DNA of 64,000 bases, taken from Rhizobium sullae. Its GTDB lineage: Bacteria; Pseudomonadota; Alphaproteobacteria; Rhizobiales; Rhizobiaceae. The DNA is taken from the NCBI RefSeq assembly GCF_025200715.1, contig NZ_CP104143.1:1984001-2048000 (forward strand), read 5' to 3'. The position numbers and the translations under genes are program-made. Numbering within the stretch: position 1 is the stretch's first letter; every line of letters begins with the position of its first letter. Below are positions 36,545-46,650 of the stretch, in pieces. The notes beneath the pieces were generated by a model. That model ran no database searches. It worked only from the letters and a program-made list of their open reading frames with translations, and was not told the origin of the DNA.

Positions 36545-37753
36545 TCAGCCGCCATTGGCAACCACGGAAGAGCGGTAGCGCTTGACGGCGTCGGTCAGAA
36601 GTTCTGCCATCTTGCCGCGCCATTTCTCATCGAGCAGCAGCTTTTCGTCTTCGGCATTGGAAAGGAAACCGAGCTCGAGCAGGATCGAGGGCACGTCCGG
36701 CGCGCGCAGAACCTGGAAGCCCGCATGCCGGTGTGGATTGTTGATCGTGCTGATCTGGTCCTTGAATGAGCCGAGCACGCTTTCGGCCAGCGAGATCGAG
36801 AAGGCCTGGGTCTCGCGGCGCGTCAGATCGAGCAGGATATCGGCGACTGCCGGCGGCTCGGCCACCGTTTCCTTGCCGGCGATCTGATCCGACAGGTTTT
36901 CGCGCTCGGCGAGATCGGCGGCGAGCTTGTCCGAGGCCCTGTCCGAGATCGTATAAACCGTCGCGCCACGGATGTCCTTCTGCTTGAGCGTGTCGGCGTG
37001 CAGCGAGATGAAGAGGCCCGCGTGGTTCTGCCGGGCGATCTGCACGCGTTCGGCAAGCGACAGGAATTCATCCTCGCTGCGGGTGAGGAACGCCTTGATG
37101 CCGTGCTCGCGGTTCAGCCGGTCGGTGAGAGCCTTGGCGAAGGCGAGCGTCACCTGCTTTTCCTCGGTCTTGGTATCGACGCCAATCGCGCCGGTATCGA
37201 TGCCGCCGTGGCCGGCGTCGACGGCGATGATGAAATCGCCGGGCTTTGCCGCCTCGGGCGCCGGCATGGCGTTCGCTGGCTGCGGACGGTCTGCCGGATC
37301 GCTCCAGGATTGCGCCTTGACGAGGGCTGCGAACTCCTCCTTGCCGGTCATCTCGGCGTCGAGCACAAGGCGATAGCCCTTGTCGTCCTCGTCCGCCTGT
37401 ACCTTGGCCGCCGCCAGCTTCACCGGCTTGACGGCCGTCAGCACGATGCGGGCGCTGCCTTCATCCATCGTGCCGTAGCGAATGTCCTTGAAAAGCCCCC
37501 TCGCCGCCAGATCCTTAGCCTGGAAGCCGAAGGCGGTCGCCGGCAGATCGACGACGATGCGCTCGGGATTGGCGATATAATGAACGGAGAAACTTGGCTG
37601 CCGGTCGAAATCGATGACGACGCGCGTGCGGGCGTCGTCGCCGATGATGCGTGCGCCATAGGCAAGCAGTGCCTCGGGCTTCTTCGGATCGGCACCAAGC
37701 GCGATGGTGGCCTGGAGCGAAACCGCCGCCGCGAGCACGCCTACGAATCTCAT
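36545..37753 (-). CDS. amiC: N-acetylmuramoyl-L-alanine amidase (AmiC type)
   Basis: A 402-residue periplasmic enzyme that cleaves the stem peptide from peptidoglycan during division. I use the ATG at 37753, which opens a signal peptide (MRFVGVLAAAVSLQATIALG); a TTG start 48 bases upstream would add 16 basic residues. An N-terminal AMIN targeting domain (about 25-150) precedes the Amidase_3 catalytic domain, with the zinc ligands in VDAGHGGIDTGAIG and LFISLHAD. The C-terminal LELGFLSNAEDEKLL is conserved. Confidence 0.93.
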   Translation of the reverse strand: MRFVGVLAAAVSLQATIALGADPKKPEALLAYGARIIGDDARTRVVIDFDRQPSFSVHYIANPERIVVDLPATAFGFQAKDLAARGLFKDIRYGTMDEGSARIVLTAVKPVKLAAAKVQADEDDKGYRLVLDAEMTGKEEFAALVKAQSWSDPADRPQPANAMPAPEAAKPGDFIIAVDAGHGGIDTGAIGVDTKTEEKQVTLAFAKALTDRLNREHGIKAFLTRSEDEFLSLAERVQIARQNHAGLFISLHADTLKQKDIRGATVYTISDRASDKLAADLAERENLSDQIAGKETVAEPPAVADILLDLTRRETQAFSISLAESVLGSFKDQISTINNPHRHAGFQVLRAPDVPSILLELGFLSNAEDEKLLLDEKWRGKMAELLTDAVKRYRSSVVANGG

Positions 37754-38432
37754 CTTCCGCTTGCCGGATTCCCCCGCTGCGGGCCGCACCCTCTTAAACA
37801 ATCGACCGCCACATCCTATCTGTTATTGCATGGATCCCTGCGGCTTGATGCACGCATCGCCTGGCCTTCAGCGTTTGTCGCGCCGCCACCGAATCAGGAC
37901 CGCTGATTCCCCGAATGTCTATGCGTTTCGAAATCCATCAATATTATGGCGCATTTGGCTTTTCCCTTGCTATTGTGACAGAGAAACCATACAACGATTT
38001 TCAGGTTAGAAGTGTTGACGGGATAGAGTCGCCGCGCGGCTGCCAACCCCACGAGGACCTGGCGCCACAACCGGCAATCGTCCGCCGTCGTACACACTTC
38101 TCTCCAAGGTAAACTGGATCCTGAATTTTCCGGCGTATGCGGAAACTTCATCGGTGGATAGCCACCAAACGCTCCGAGGAGCAAACTCATCGGACCCGAA
38201 GGGGTCTTAAGTATTGTCGATCTCGCTTGGTCATAATGGTTTCGCAGCAGGTTTTATCCAAAGTCTACAGGCTCCGGGAGAATGATTTCCCCGCTGTTGC
38301 CTGGCTGCTGCTGTCCCGCCCGAACCAAGCGCGACTTTCATTATCCGGCGCACCCACGTTCGGCCGCATGCCCCCTGTTACAGATACAGGCGGGAATGTG
38401 AGTCTTCGGCTGCGCCGAGGAGCACACCTTAC
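37754..38432 (+). promoter_or_regulatory. Long amiC-rne spacer and rne leader
   Basis: No supported gene lies in this 679-base stretch. A sigma70-like CTTGCT / CCATAC pair near 37970-37995 could start rne. The leader contains small hairpins (GCTCC-GA-GGAGC near 38171; CCTGT/ACAGG near 38375). RNase E in other bacteria controls its own mRNA through a long leader, and that is the likely use here. A small RNA cannot be excluded. Confidence 0.5.
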
Positions 38433-41267
38433 ATGGCAGACAAAATGCTTATCGACGCGTCTCACGAGGAAGAGACACGTGTCGTTGTCGTTCGCGGGAA
38501 CCGCATAGAAGAATTTGACTTCGAGTCGCAGCACAAGAAGCAGATACGCGGCAACATCTATCTCGCCAAAGTAACGAGGGTCGAACCTTCGCTGCAGGCT
38601 GCTTTCGTCGATTACGGCGGCAACCGGCACGGCTTCCTGGCCTTTGCCGAAATCCACCCCGACTATTATCAGATCCCGCTGGCCGACCGTCAGGCGCTGC
38701 TGCGCGCCGAGGCCGAGGAGCACCGCCGCGACGAGGATGTCGAGCACGTCGAAACCGCACCGGTAAGCGACCTGTCAACCCAGGAACAGCCGGACATCGG
38801 CATCATGCCCAAGGAACAGCCGGCCGCTGCCGAAGCTTCCGGGGACGCCGCTCCGGCCGAAGAGGCTGCTCCGGCCGCCGAAGAGGCTCCGGCCAAGAAG
38901 GCCAAGCCGCGCCGCAGCCGCAAGAAGGTCGTCGAAACCACCGCAACGGAAGATGCCGTGCCCTCCGACGTGGAAGCGCCTTCCGCTGCCGTCGCCGATA
39001 ACGATGACGAAGGCCCCGTCGGCGGCAGCATGGCCGCTGCCGTTGAGACCGATTCGATCTCCGAAGACGTCGATTCCCGCCGCCGCAGCAATGACGACGA
39101 TGACGACGACGACCATGAAGAGGAAGTGATCGAATCCGTCGGCGCCGAAGACGCGATGGAAGAGGTTCCGGACCGCGTGCAGCGCAAGCCGCGCAAGCAG
39201 TACCGCATCCAGGAAGTCATCAAGCGTCGCCAGATCCTGCTCGTGCAGGTCGCCAAGGAAGAGCGCGGCAACAAGGGCGCAGCACTCACCACCTATCTCT
39301 CGCTCGCCGGCCGCTACTCGGTTCTGATGCCGAACACCGCGCGCGGCGGTGGCATTTCCCGCAAGATCACCAATCCGCAGGACCGCAAGCGTCTCAAGGA
39401 AATCGCCCGCATGCTCGAAGTGCCGCAAGGCATGGGCGTCATCCTGCGCACGGCCGGTGCCAACCGCACCAAGGTCGAGGTCAAGCGCGATTTCGAATAT
39501 CTGATGCGCCTGTGGGAAAACGTCCGCACGCTGACGCTGGCGTCGACGGCCCCCTGCCTCGTTTACGAGGAAGGCTCGCTGATCAAGCGCTCGATCCGCG
39601 ACCTCTACAACAAGGACATCAGCGAGATCATCGTGTCCGGCGAGGAAGGCTATCGTGAAGCGAAAGACTTCATGAAGATGCTGATGCCGAGCCACGCCAA
39701 GGTGGTTCAGCCCTACCGCGACATCCATCCGATCTTCTCGCGCTCCGGCATCGAGGCGCAGCTCGACCGCATGCTGCAGCCGCAGGTAACGCTGAAGTCC
39801 GGCGGCTACCTGATCATGAATCAGACGGAAGCGCTGGTATCTATCGACGTCAACTCCGGCCGCTCGACCCGCGAGCACTCGATCGAGGACACCGCGCTTC
39901 AGACGAATCTCGAGGCGGCCGATGAAGTCGCCCGCCAGCTTCGCCTGCGCGACCTGGCCGGTCTGATCGTCATCGACTTCATCGACATGGAAGAGAAGCG
40001 CAACAACCGCGCCGTCGAGAAGAAACTGAAGGAATGCCTGAAGAACGACCGCGCACGCATCCAGGTCGGCCGCATCTCGCATTTTGGCCTGCTCGAGATG
40101 TCGCGCCAGCGCATCCGCGCTTCGGTGCTTGAATCCACGACCCAGGTCTGCTCGCATTGCGGCGGCACCGGTCACGTCCGTTCGCAGTCCTCCGTCGCGC
40201 TGCATGTTCTGCGCGGCATCGAGGAATATCTGCTGAAGAACACAACGCACGACATCACCGTGCGCACCACCCCGGAGATCGCGCTCTACCTGCTCAACCA
40301 CAAGCGCCAGTCAATCATCGATTATGAGAGCCGCTTCGGCGTCGCGATCGTCGTCGATGCCGACAGTGCGGTCGGTTCGCAGCATTTCGCGATCGATCGC
40401 GGCGAGCCGGTCGAAAACCCGGTCAAGATCGAAACCCTCTTCAACTTCGCTGCCATTCCCGAGGATGACGACGACGATGTCGTCATCGAGATGGAGGAGG
40501 AAGAAGACGAGGAGCTCGACGAAAAGCCCGCAGCCGCCGAGCGCGCGCCCCAGCAGCGCGCCGAGGCTGATAGCGAAGGCGGCCGCAAGCGTAAGCGCCG
40601 CCGCCGCCGCCGTGGCCGCAGTGGTGCCGGTGAACCGCTCACCGCCCAGGATGCCGTTTCCGGCGAAGCTGGCGACGAGGATGAAGGCGACGACGAGGGC
40701 AGCGAGGGCGATGAGGCAGCCGCAGCAGCCTCCGAAACCCAGGCTGAAAGCGAAGAATCCCAGCGCCGCAAGCGCCGCCGCCGCGGCAAGCGCGGCGGCC
40801 GCCGCAACCGCGAGGAAGGCGGCGAACTGAGCGCCGGCGACGAAACCAACGCCGATGCAGAGGGTGGCACCGAGGCAGAAACGCAGGCTGAAATCGTCGA
40901 AGCCGTTGCTGAACAAGCCGGCGAAGGCCAGCCCGCAATGGCAGCCATCGAAACCGGCCCTGTCGCCGCTGAAGACGTAAAGCCAGCCAAGCCCCGCGGC
41001 CGCCGCAAGGCCGCCGTGTCGCCTGTCGAAGAGCCGGTCGCCGAAGCAGCGCCCGTCGTGGAAGCGGAGGCCGAAACGGTCGAAGCCTCCGCCGACCTCG
41101 CAACGCCGGCGCAGGACGAAGCAAAGCCGGCTCGCGCCAACCGCGAATCGAACATCTCTTCTTCGGCGATCCCGACGGTCAAATCCACACGCAGCGAGCC
41201 GGCCGAAGCCGACAATGACGGCAAGCCGAAAAAAGCCGGCTGGTGGCAACGCCGCGGCTTCTTCTGA
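38433..41267 (+). CDS. rne: Ribonuclease E/G family protein
   Basis: A 944-residue endonuclease, the core of the RNA degradosome. The N-terminal S1 domain begins at about residue 35 and is split by a long, acidic, low-complexity insertion (about 95-255) typical of alphaproteobacteria. The DNase I-like catalytic site (VSIDVNSGRSTRE; VIDFIDMEEKRN) and the Zn-link (CSHCGGTGHVRS) are present. The C-terminal third is disordered, rich in Arg and acidic runs, for RNA and partner binding. A long leader and a terminator flank it. Confidence 0.96.
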   Translation: MADKMLIDASHEEETRVVVVRGNRIEEFDFESQHKKQIRGNIYLAKVTRVEPSLQAAFVDYGGNRHGFLAFAEIHPDYYQIPLADRQALLRAEAEEHRRDEDVEHVETAPVSDLSTQEQPDIGIMPKEQPAAAEASGDAAPAEEAAPAAEEAPAKKAKPRRSRKKVVETTATEDAVPSDVEAPSAAVADNDDEGPVGGSMAAAVETDSISEDVDSRRRSNDDDDDDDHEEEVIESVGAEDAMEEVPDRVQRKPRKQYRIQEVIKRRQILLVQVAKEERGNKGAALTTYLSLAGRYSVLMPNTARGGGISRKITNPQDRKRLKEIARMLEVPQGMGVILRTAGANRTKVEVKRDFEYLMRLWENVRTLTLASTAPCLVYEEGSLIKRSIRDLYNKDISEIIVSGEEGYREAKDFMKMLMPSHAKVVQPYRDIHPIFSRSGIEAQLDRMLQPQVTLKSGGYLIMNQTEALVSIDVNSGRSTREHSIEDTALQTNLEAADEVARQLRLRDLAGLIVIDFIDMEEKRNNRAVEKKLKECLKNDRARIQVGRISHFGLLEMSRQRIRASVLESTTQVCSHCGGTGHVRSQSSVALHVLRGIEEYLLKNTTHDITVRTTPEIALYLLNHKRQSIIDYESRFGVAIVVDADSAVGSQHFAIDRGEPVENPVKIETLFNFAAIPEDDDDDVVIEMEEEEDEELDEKPAAAERAPQQRAEADSEGGRKRKRRRRRRGRSGAGEPLTAQDAVSGEAGDEDEGDDEGSEGDEAAAAASETQAESEESQRRKRRRRGKRGGRRNREEGGELSAGDETNADAEGGTEAETQAEIVEAVAEQAGEGQPAMAAIETGPVAAEDVKPAKPRGRRKAAVSPVEEPVAEAAPVVEAEAETVEASADLATPAQDEAKPARANRESNISSSAIPTVKSTRSEPAEADNDGKPKKAGWWQRRGFF

Positions 41268-41293
41268 GAAGCGCTCCTAGCGATCAAATAATC

Positions 41294-41327
41294 AATCCGG
41301 CTGCGGCGACGCGGCCGGATTTTTTGT
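41294..41327 (+). terminator. rho-independent terminator of rne
   Basis: The stem AATCCGGC / GCCGGATT with a GC-rich loop is followed by TTTTTTG, 27 bases after the rne stop. Confidence 0.9.
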
Positions 41328-41346
41328 TTTGGGCGAGAGGCAAATG

Positions 41347-41697
41347 CTATTCGCCAGCATCCCGCAACTGATCGAGTGTAGCCAAGCAGACGAAATCCAG
41401 ATTTCTCTCGAACTCGTCATTCCAGAATCGCAGAACGCCCTGCGCTCTGAAATGCGCATCCCGTGCCTTGTTTGAGGTATTGTCGGCATGTTGTGATCCG
41501 TCGAGGTGAACGATGAGTTTCGCGTTGAGCCAGACGAAGTCGAGGATATACCGTTCTAGAGGCACTTGCCGCCGGAACTTGCGACCTTTCAGCTTCCGGG
41601 CACGTATAACCTGTCAGAGCATATTCCCAGCCCGGGTCGAATCCGCCCGAATGACTTTCGCACGCACTCCGTTGATTGCTGGCGGCTGATAACGCAT
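41347..41697 (-). pseudogene. DUF559 endonuclease-like protein with a nonsense codon
   Basis: The frame from the ATG at 41697 reads MRYQPPAINGVRAKVIRADS and continues through NML, then TGA at 41614-41616, then QVIRARKLKGRKFRRQVPLE and YILDFVWLNAKLIVHLDGSQ to the stop at 41347. The whole matches DUF559 (Vsr-like nuclease fold), where a Trp normally stands at the TGA. A single TGG to TGA change explains the break. Only the C-terminal 72 residues remain as a start-to-stop frame. Confidence 0.75.
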
Positions 41698-42080
41698 CGC
41701 TTCCCCTCGGCACTTCAATCCTGCAGTGGACAGAGGAACCTCGCGGCGCGCTTGGCACCCTTCCTCTCCACCTGTGGGAGAGCATACGAAACCTTACCCT
41801 TGGCCACCGGCCAAGTCTGATATTTCGTTGGTGAGGGGGAAATGCGGCAGATCCCCGCGCATAACAAACGCCGAAAACCCAGCACTGCCGAACGGGGCGC
41901 TGGGATGCGCCATATATTTTCATCTTAACGCGGCAATTCCCAGCGCCCGTCCGAGGTGAAATAAAAGATCAAACCACCGGTGAGCTTGTCGCGTGAACGG
42001 GAAACCATGCGCTCTGGTATTCCGATCAAGAACGTTCGAAAATGCTTTCAAAAACCCCGCCAAGTCCCGGAAATCGGAGC
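41698..42080. repeat. Spacer with intergenic repeat-like sequence and hairpins
   Basis: No gene is seen. The stretch holds a CTTGGCC-ACC-GGCCAAG hairpin near 41801-41817, a CTCTCCACCTGTGGGAGAG palindrome-like segment near 41764-41782, and a CCCAGC/GCTGGG hairpin at 41878-41904 that on the minus strand is followed by TTTT and may end the aminotransferase transcript. The style resembles rhizobial intergenic repeats. Confidence 0.45.
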
Positions 42081-43262
42081 CTATTTCAGCCAGCCGGCAA
42101 TCCGCTCCGCCGCCTCGGCGATCTCGGCCTCGGAGCCCGCATAGGACATGCGCATCGTCCGATTGCCCTCCAGTGGATCGAAGTCGAATCCCGGCGTGGC
42201 GGCGACATCGATCTCCGACAGCATGCGCTTGGCGAAGGCCATGCTGTCGTTGGTGAAGCGGGTGACGTCGACATAGGCATAGAAGGCGCCGTCCATCGGC
42301 GAAGCGATCGACAGGCCGATCTCGGGAAGACGCCGCATCAAGAAATCGCGGTTCCTGGCATAGCTTGCCTTGTAGACGTCGAGCTCTGCGGTAGCGCCAA
42401 GCGCCGCCGTTGCGGCGATCTGGGAAAGCTCCGGCGGCGAGATGTAGAGGCTTTGCGCCACGCGTTCGATCGGCCGGACCAGACGGTCCGGCAGCACCAT
42501 CCAGCCGATGCGCCAGCCGGTCATGCAATAATATTTCGAGAAGGAATTGATGACGATCGCCTCGCCGGTCAGCTCCAGGGCGCTCGTCTCCTCGCCGGAA
42601 AATGTCAGTCCATGGTAGATTTCGTCGGAAATGAAGGCGATCGAGTTGGCGGCACAGTAATCCGCAAGCGCCTTCAGTGCCTTTCTGCCCGTCACCGTGC
42701 CAGTCGGGTTTGCCGGGCTTGCGAGCAGCACGCCTTTCAGCCTGACGCCGCTTTCGTGCTGCGCCGCCTCCAGGCTTTCCGGCGTCAGCGTGAAATGCGT
42801 CTCCGCCGTTGCCGGCACTTCCAGGATTTTCAAGCCGAGCGCGCCGAGGATGTTGCGATAGGCCGGATAGCCGGGCCTGGCGATCGCCACGGCATCGCCG
42901 GCGTCGAAGAGCGAGAGAAAGGCAAGGTTGAAGCCCGCGGACGAGCCGGTGGTGACGGCAATCCGCAGCGGGTCGATGTCGAGCCCGCGCCGATTGCGGT
43001 AGTATCCGGCGAGCGCCTGCTTCAGCCGTGCGGTCCCGAGCGCATCCGTATAGCCGATCCTGCCCTCGGCGAGTGCTGCGCGTGCCGCCTCGAGCGCTAC
43101 CTGCGGCGCCGGATGGGAAGGCTGGCCGACGGCCATCGAAATGACCGGATGTCCGCTTGCGCGCCGTCTGGTCGCCTCTGCAAGGACATCCATGGCGTGG
43201 AAGGGTTCGACTTCGCTGCGTCTCGATACGGAAAACAAGGCTGCATCTCTCCGGAAGTTCAC
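42081..43262 (-). CDS. Class I/II pyridoxal-phosphate aminotransferase
   Basis: A 393-residue fold type I aminotransferase. The PLP lysine is in SFSKYYCMTGWRIGW (about residue 240). The family signatures GSSAGFNLAFLSLFDAGDAV and SPANPTGTV, and the C-terminal Arg for the substrate carboxylate, are present. The substrate is not certain; the closest style is aspartate or broad-specificity aminotransferase. The adjacent dsbA-like gene at 43451 is divergent. Confidence 0.9.
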   Translation of the reverse strand: MNFRRDAALFSVSRRSEVEPFHAMDVLAEATRRRASGHPVISMAVGQPSHPAPQVALEAARAALAEGRIGYTDALGTARLKQALAGYYRNRRGLDIDPLRIAVTTGSSAGFNLAFLSLFDAGDAVAIARPGYPAYRNILGALGLKILEVPATAETHFTLTPESLEAAQHESGVRLKGVLLASPANPTGTVTGRKALKALADYCAANSIAFISDEIYHGLTFSGEETSALELTGEAIVINSFSKYYCMTGWRIGWMVLPDRLVRPIERVAQSLYISPPELSQIAATAALGATAELDVYKASYARNRDFLMRRLPEIGLSIASPMDGAFYAYVDVTRFTNDSMAFAKRMLSEIDVAATPGFDFDPLEGNRTMRMSYAGSEAEIAEAAERIAGWLK

Positions 43263-43450
43263 ACTTGGCGCCAGACAATTGCCGCAATAATCGGGTCATC
43301 ACAATCCCGCGATTGCGCCGCGCCTGCGAAAAATCCTGTTTGAGGACCGGACCACGCGCCGTAATTTGGTGCTTTGCAGTTCTACCTGTTAACACGGCGA
43401 TGATAAGATGCGGCAAATATTGCGCCCCATCTGTAGTAGACGAGGATAAA

Positions 43451-44209
43451 ATGACCTTCTTCCCGAAAGCCTTCACCGCCCTTGCGCTCGCAGCGAGCGT
43501 TGCCCTGCCGCTTCCGGCAGCAGCCCTCGATGACGCGCAGAAGAAGGAGTTCGGCGCGTTTATCAAGGAATACCTGATCCAGAACCCCGAGATCATGATC
43601 GACGTGCAGAATGCCCTGCAGAAGAAGCAGGAAGAGGCGCGTCTCGTAAAAGCCAACAGGGCTATCGAAGACAACGAGAAGGAAATCTTCGACGCGAAAT
43701 ACGACGCGACGGTCGGCAATCCGAAGGGCGACGTCACCATCGTCGAGTTCTTCGACTACAATTGCGGCTATTGCCGCCAAGCGCTTGCCGACATGCAGAC
43801 CCTGCTCGAAAAGGACAAGAACGTCCGTTTCGTGCTGAAGGAATTCCCGATCCTCGGCCCTGAATCGGCGGCCGCCCACAAGGTGGCGGACGCCTTCCGC
43901 AAGCTCGCGCCGGAGAAGTACTGGGATTTCCACGTCGCCCTGCTTGGCAGCGGCGGACGCGCCGACGAGGATACGGCGCTTACCGTCGCCGAATCGCTGG
44001 GTATCGGCAAGGAGCAGATCCGCGCGGAGATGAAGAAAAGCCCGAACGACGAGAGTGTTCAGAAGACCTATCAACTGGCGCAGAACCTCGGCATCACCGG
44101 CACGCCGTCCTATGTGATCGGCAACGAGCTGGTACAGGGGGCGGTCGGTGCCGCCGACCTCGACACCAAGATCAAGAACATGCGCGCCTGCGGCAAGACG
44201 AACTGCTGA
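43451..44209 (+). CDS. DsbA-family thiol-disulphide oxidoreductase
   Basis: A 252-residue periplasmic thioredoxin-fold protein from the ATG at 43451, with a GAGGA site. It has a signal peptide (MTFFPKAFTALALAASVALP), a helical N-terminal dimerisation segment (about 28-80) and a thioredoxin domain with the active site CGYC at 105-108 and a cis-Pro loop (TGTPSYVIG). This arrangement fits the DsbA/Com1 (27 kDa outer-membrane-protein-like) group that oxidises or isomerises protein disulphides. It is followed 144 bases later by the aroQ-accBC operon. Confidence 0.9.
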   Translation: MTFFPKAFTALALAASVALPLPAAALDDAQKKEFGAFIKEYLIQNPEIMIDVQNALQKKQEEARLVKANRAIEDNEKEIFDAKYDATVGNPKGDVTIVEFFDYNCGYCRQALADMQTLLEKDKNVRFVLKEFPILGPESAAAHKVADAFRKLAPEKYWDFHVALLGSGGRADEDTALTVAESLGIGKEQIRAEMKKSPNDESVQKTYQLAQNLGITGTPSYVIGNELVQGAVGAADLDTKIKNMRACGKTNC

Positions 44210-44353
44210 GGGCCCGCCCATCAATTCGCCAAAATCCAAGTGTTTCAGCCATGTGGACAAAGATGGCACGATTCGGGCTGCCCTCCCCAAAGGGCTTTCA
44301 ATCAAGGCATGGGGAGTCTATAGGTGGCCCTCGTGCTTTTGACGGAACATTCG

Positions 44354-44791
44354 ATGACGCAGACCATTTTCGTCCTGAACGGACCTAACCTGAATTTGCT
44401 GGGCACCAGAGAGCCCGGCATTTACGGCGGAAAGACGCTCACGGATATCGAGACGGATTGTAAGGCGGCGGGCCGCGAACTCAGCCTGGAGGTCGACTTC
44501 CGCCAGAGCAACCACGAAGGCGTCCTCGTCGACTGGCTCCACGAGGCAAACGGCAAGGCAGCGGGTGTCGTGCTCAATGCCGGCGCCTATACGCATACCT
44601 CGGTCGCGCTGCACGATGCAATCCGCGCTATTTCCATTCCGGTGGTGGAACTCCACATCACCAACGTTCATGCTCGGGAAGAATTCCGCCACAAGTCGAT
44701 GATCGCGCCCGCTGTGAAGGGTGTCATCTGCGGTTTTGGCCCCCATAGCTATATCCTGGCGCTGCACGCGCTGAAGAACCTCACGGCATAA
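44354..44791 (+). CDS. aroQ: 3-dehydroquinate dehydratase, type II
   Basis: A 145-residue enzyme of the shikimate pathway (third step) from the ATG at 44354 ([20 protein letters not shown]). The catalytic Tyr in EPGIYG, the [15 protein letters not shown] loop and the [13 protein letters not shown] histidine segment are present. It precedes accB by 20 bases on the same strand, a conserved rhizobial pairing. Confidence 0.95.
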   Translation: MTQTIFVLNGPNLNLLGTREPGIYGGKTLTDIETDCKAAGRELSLEVDFRQSNHEGVLVDWLHEANGKAAGVVLNAGAYTHTSVALHDAIRAISIPVVELHITNVHAREEFRHKSMIAPAVKGVICGFGPHSYILALHALKNLTA

Positions 44792-44811
44792 GAAGAAGAC
44801 AGGGCACACTC

Positions 44812-45288
44812 ATGGCTGAGACGAAAAAAGGTATCGATCAGGCGCTGATCCGCGATCTCGCGAACATCCTCAACGAAACGGACCTGACGGAGATCGAGGT
44901 CGAGCAGGACGAGCTGCGTATCCGCGTTTCGCGCGCCGGCAACACGCATTACGTCCAGGCTCCGATAGGGGTTCCGGCCTATGCTGCAGCCGCTTCTTCC
45001 GCAGCCGCATCGCAGCCCGCCCCCGCTGCTCCGGCCGCCGCAGTGCGCAACCCGGCCAACACCGTCAACGCGCCGATGGTCGGCACTGTCTACATGGCTC
45101 CGGCTCCCGGGGCCCGCGCCTTCATCGAAGTCGGCGCTACCGTCAAGGAAGGCCAGACGCTTCTCATCATCGAAGCAATGAAGACGATGAACCAGATTCC
45201 GTCTCCGAAGTCCGGCAAGGTCACGGAGATCCTCGTCGAGGACGGCCAGCCCGTCGAATACGGCCAGCTCCTCGTCGTCATCGAATAA
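44812..45288 (+). CDS. accB: Biotin carboxyl carrier protein of acetyl-CoA carboxylase
   Basis: A 158-residue carrier. The C-terminal biotinyl domain has the biotinylation site [11 protein letters not shown], with Lys124. It is joined to the N-terminal segment by an Ala/Pro-rich linker (about 58-80). It feeds carboxybiotin to the AccAD transferase for malonyl-CoA synthesis. It is followed by accC after ten bases, as in most bacteria. Confidence 0.97.
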   Translation: MAETKKGIDQALIRDLANILNETDLTEIEVEQDELRIRVSRAGNTHYVQAPIGVPAYAAAASSAAASQPAPAAPAAAVRNPANTVNAPMVGTVYMAPAPGARAFIEVGATVKEGQTLLIIEAMKTMNQIPSPKSGKVTEILVEDGQPVEYGQLLVVIE

Positions 45289-45298
45289 GGCGGACGTC

Positions 45299-46645
45299 AT
45301 GGTCTCGAAAATCCTCATAGCCAATCGCGGGGAAATTGCGCTGCGCGTACTGCGCGCGTGCAAAGAGCTTGGCATTCCCTGCGTGGTGGTTCACTCCACC
45401 GCCGATGCCGATGCCATGCATGTGCGCCTAGCCGACGAAAGCGTCTGCATTGGCCCGCCGCCCTCGCGCGATAGCTATCTGAACATCCATCAGATCGTTG
45501 CCGCCTGCGAAATCACCGGTGCGGATGCCGTGCATCCGGGCTACGGCTTCCTTTCGGAAAACGCGAAATTCGCGGACATCCTCGATGCCCACGACATCAC
45601 TTTCATCGGTCCGACGGCGGACCATATCCGCATCATGGGTGACAAGATCACCGCCAAGACGACCGCATTGGAACTCGGCATCCCCGTCGTTCCAGGCTCG
45701 GACGGCGAAGTGAAGACTGCGGAAGATGCGATCAAGACGGCAGCCTTGATCGGCTATCCGGTGCTCATCAAGGCAACGGCAGGCGGTGGAGGCCGCGGCA
45801 TGAAGGTCGCGAAGACCGAAGCCGACGTTATCGAAGCTTGGTCGACGGCCCGCACGGAAGCGGCAGCCGCTTTCGGCAACGACGCCGTCTACATGGAAAA
45901 ATTCCTCAGCAAGCCGCGCCACATCGAAATCCAGGTATTCGGCGACGGCGAAGGCAATGCGATCCACCTTGGCGAACGCGACTGCTCGCTGCAGCGCCGT
46001 CACCAGAAGGTCTGGGAAGAAGCAAACTCTCCGGCACTCAACGTCGAGCAGCGCATGAAGATCGGCCAGATCTGCGCTGACGCCATGAAGAAGCTGAAGT
46101 ACCGCGGCGCGGGCACGATCGAGTTCCTCTACGAAAATGGCGAGTTCTTTTTCATCGAAATGAACACCCGCCTGCAGGTGGAGCACCCGATTACCGAAGC
46201 GATCACCGGAATCGACCTCGTGCACGAGCAGATCCGCGTCGCCTCTGGCCGCGGCCTCTCCGTCACGCAGGAAGAGGTCACCTTCGAGGGCCACGCCATC
46301 GAATGCCGCATTAATGCCGAGGATCCGCGCACCTTCGTGCCCTCGCCCGGGACGATCACGCATTTCCATGCGCCGGGCGGTCTTGGCGTGCGCATCGACA
46401 GCGGCGCCTATCAGGGCTACAAGATCCCGCCCTATTATGATAGCCTCATCGGCAAGCTCATCGTGCATGGACGCACCCGTGTGGAATGCATGATGCGTCT
46501 GCGCCGTGCTCTTGACGAATTCGTCGTCGATGGCATCAAGACGACGCTACCATTGTTCCAGGATCTCGTGTCCAACCAGGATATCGCCAATGGCGATTAT
46601 GACATCCACTGGCTGGAACACTACCTGGCCCACCATCCGGCATAA
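45299..46645 (+). CDS. accC: Biotin carboxylase subunit of acetyl-CoA carboxylase
   Basis: A 448-residue ATP-grasp enzyme that carboxylates the biotin on AccB. It starts [20 protein letters not shown]. The ATP loop [12 protein letters not shown] and the conserved ECRINAEDP and [11 protein letters not shown] segments are present, and the length is standard. It is the third gene of aroQ-accB-accC and is followed within five bases by aat. Confidence 0.97.
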   Translation: MVSKILIANRGEIALRVLRACKELGIPCVVVHSTADADAMHVRLADESVCIGPPPSRDSYLNIHQIVAACEITGADAVHPGYGFLSENAKFADILDAHDITFIGPTADHIRIMGDKITAKTTALELGIPVVPGSDGEVKTAEDAIKTAALIGYPVLIKATAGGGGRGMKVAKTEADVIEAWSTARTEAAAAFGNDAVYMEKFLSKPRHIEIQVFGDGEGNAIHLGERDCSLQRRHQKVWEEANSPALNVEQRMKIGQICADAMKKLKYRGAGTIEFLYENGEFFFIEMNTRLQVEHPITEAITGIDLVHEQIRVASGRGLSVTQEEVTFEGHAIECRINAEDPRTFVPSPGTITHFHAPGGLGVRIDSGAYQGYKIPPYYDSLIGKLIVHGRTRVECMMRLRRALDEFVVDGIKTTLPLFQDLVSNQDIANGDYDIHWLEHYLAHHPA

Positions 46646-46650
46646 CGGAA

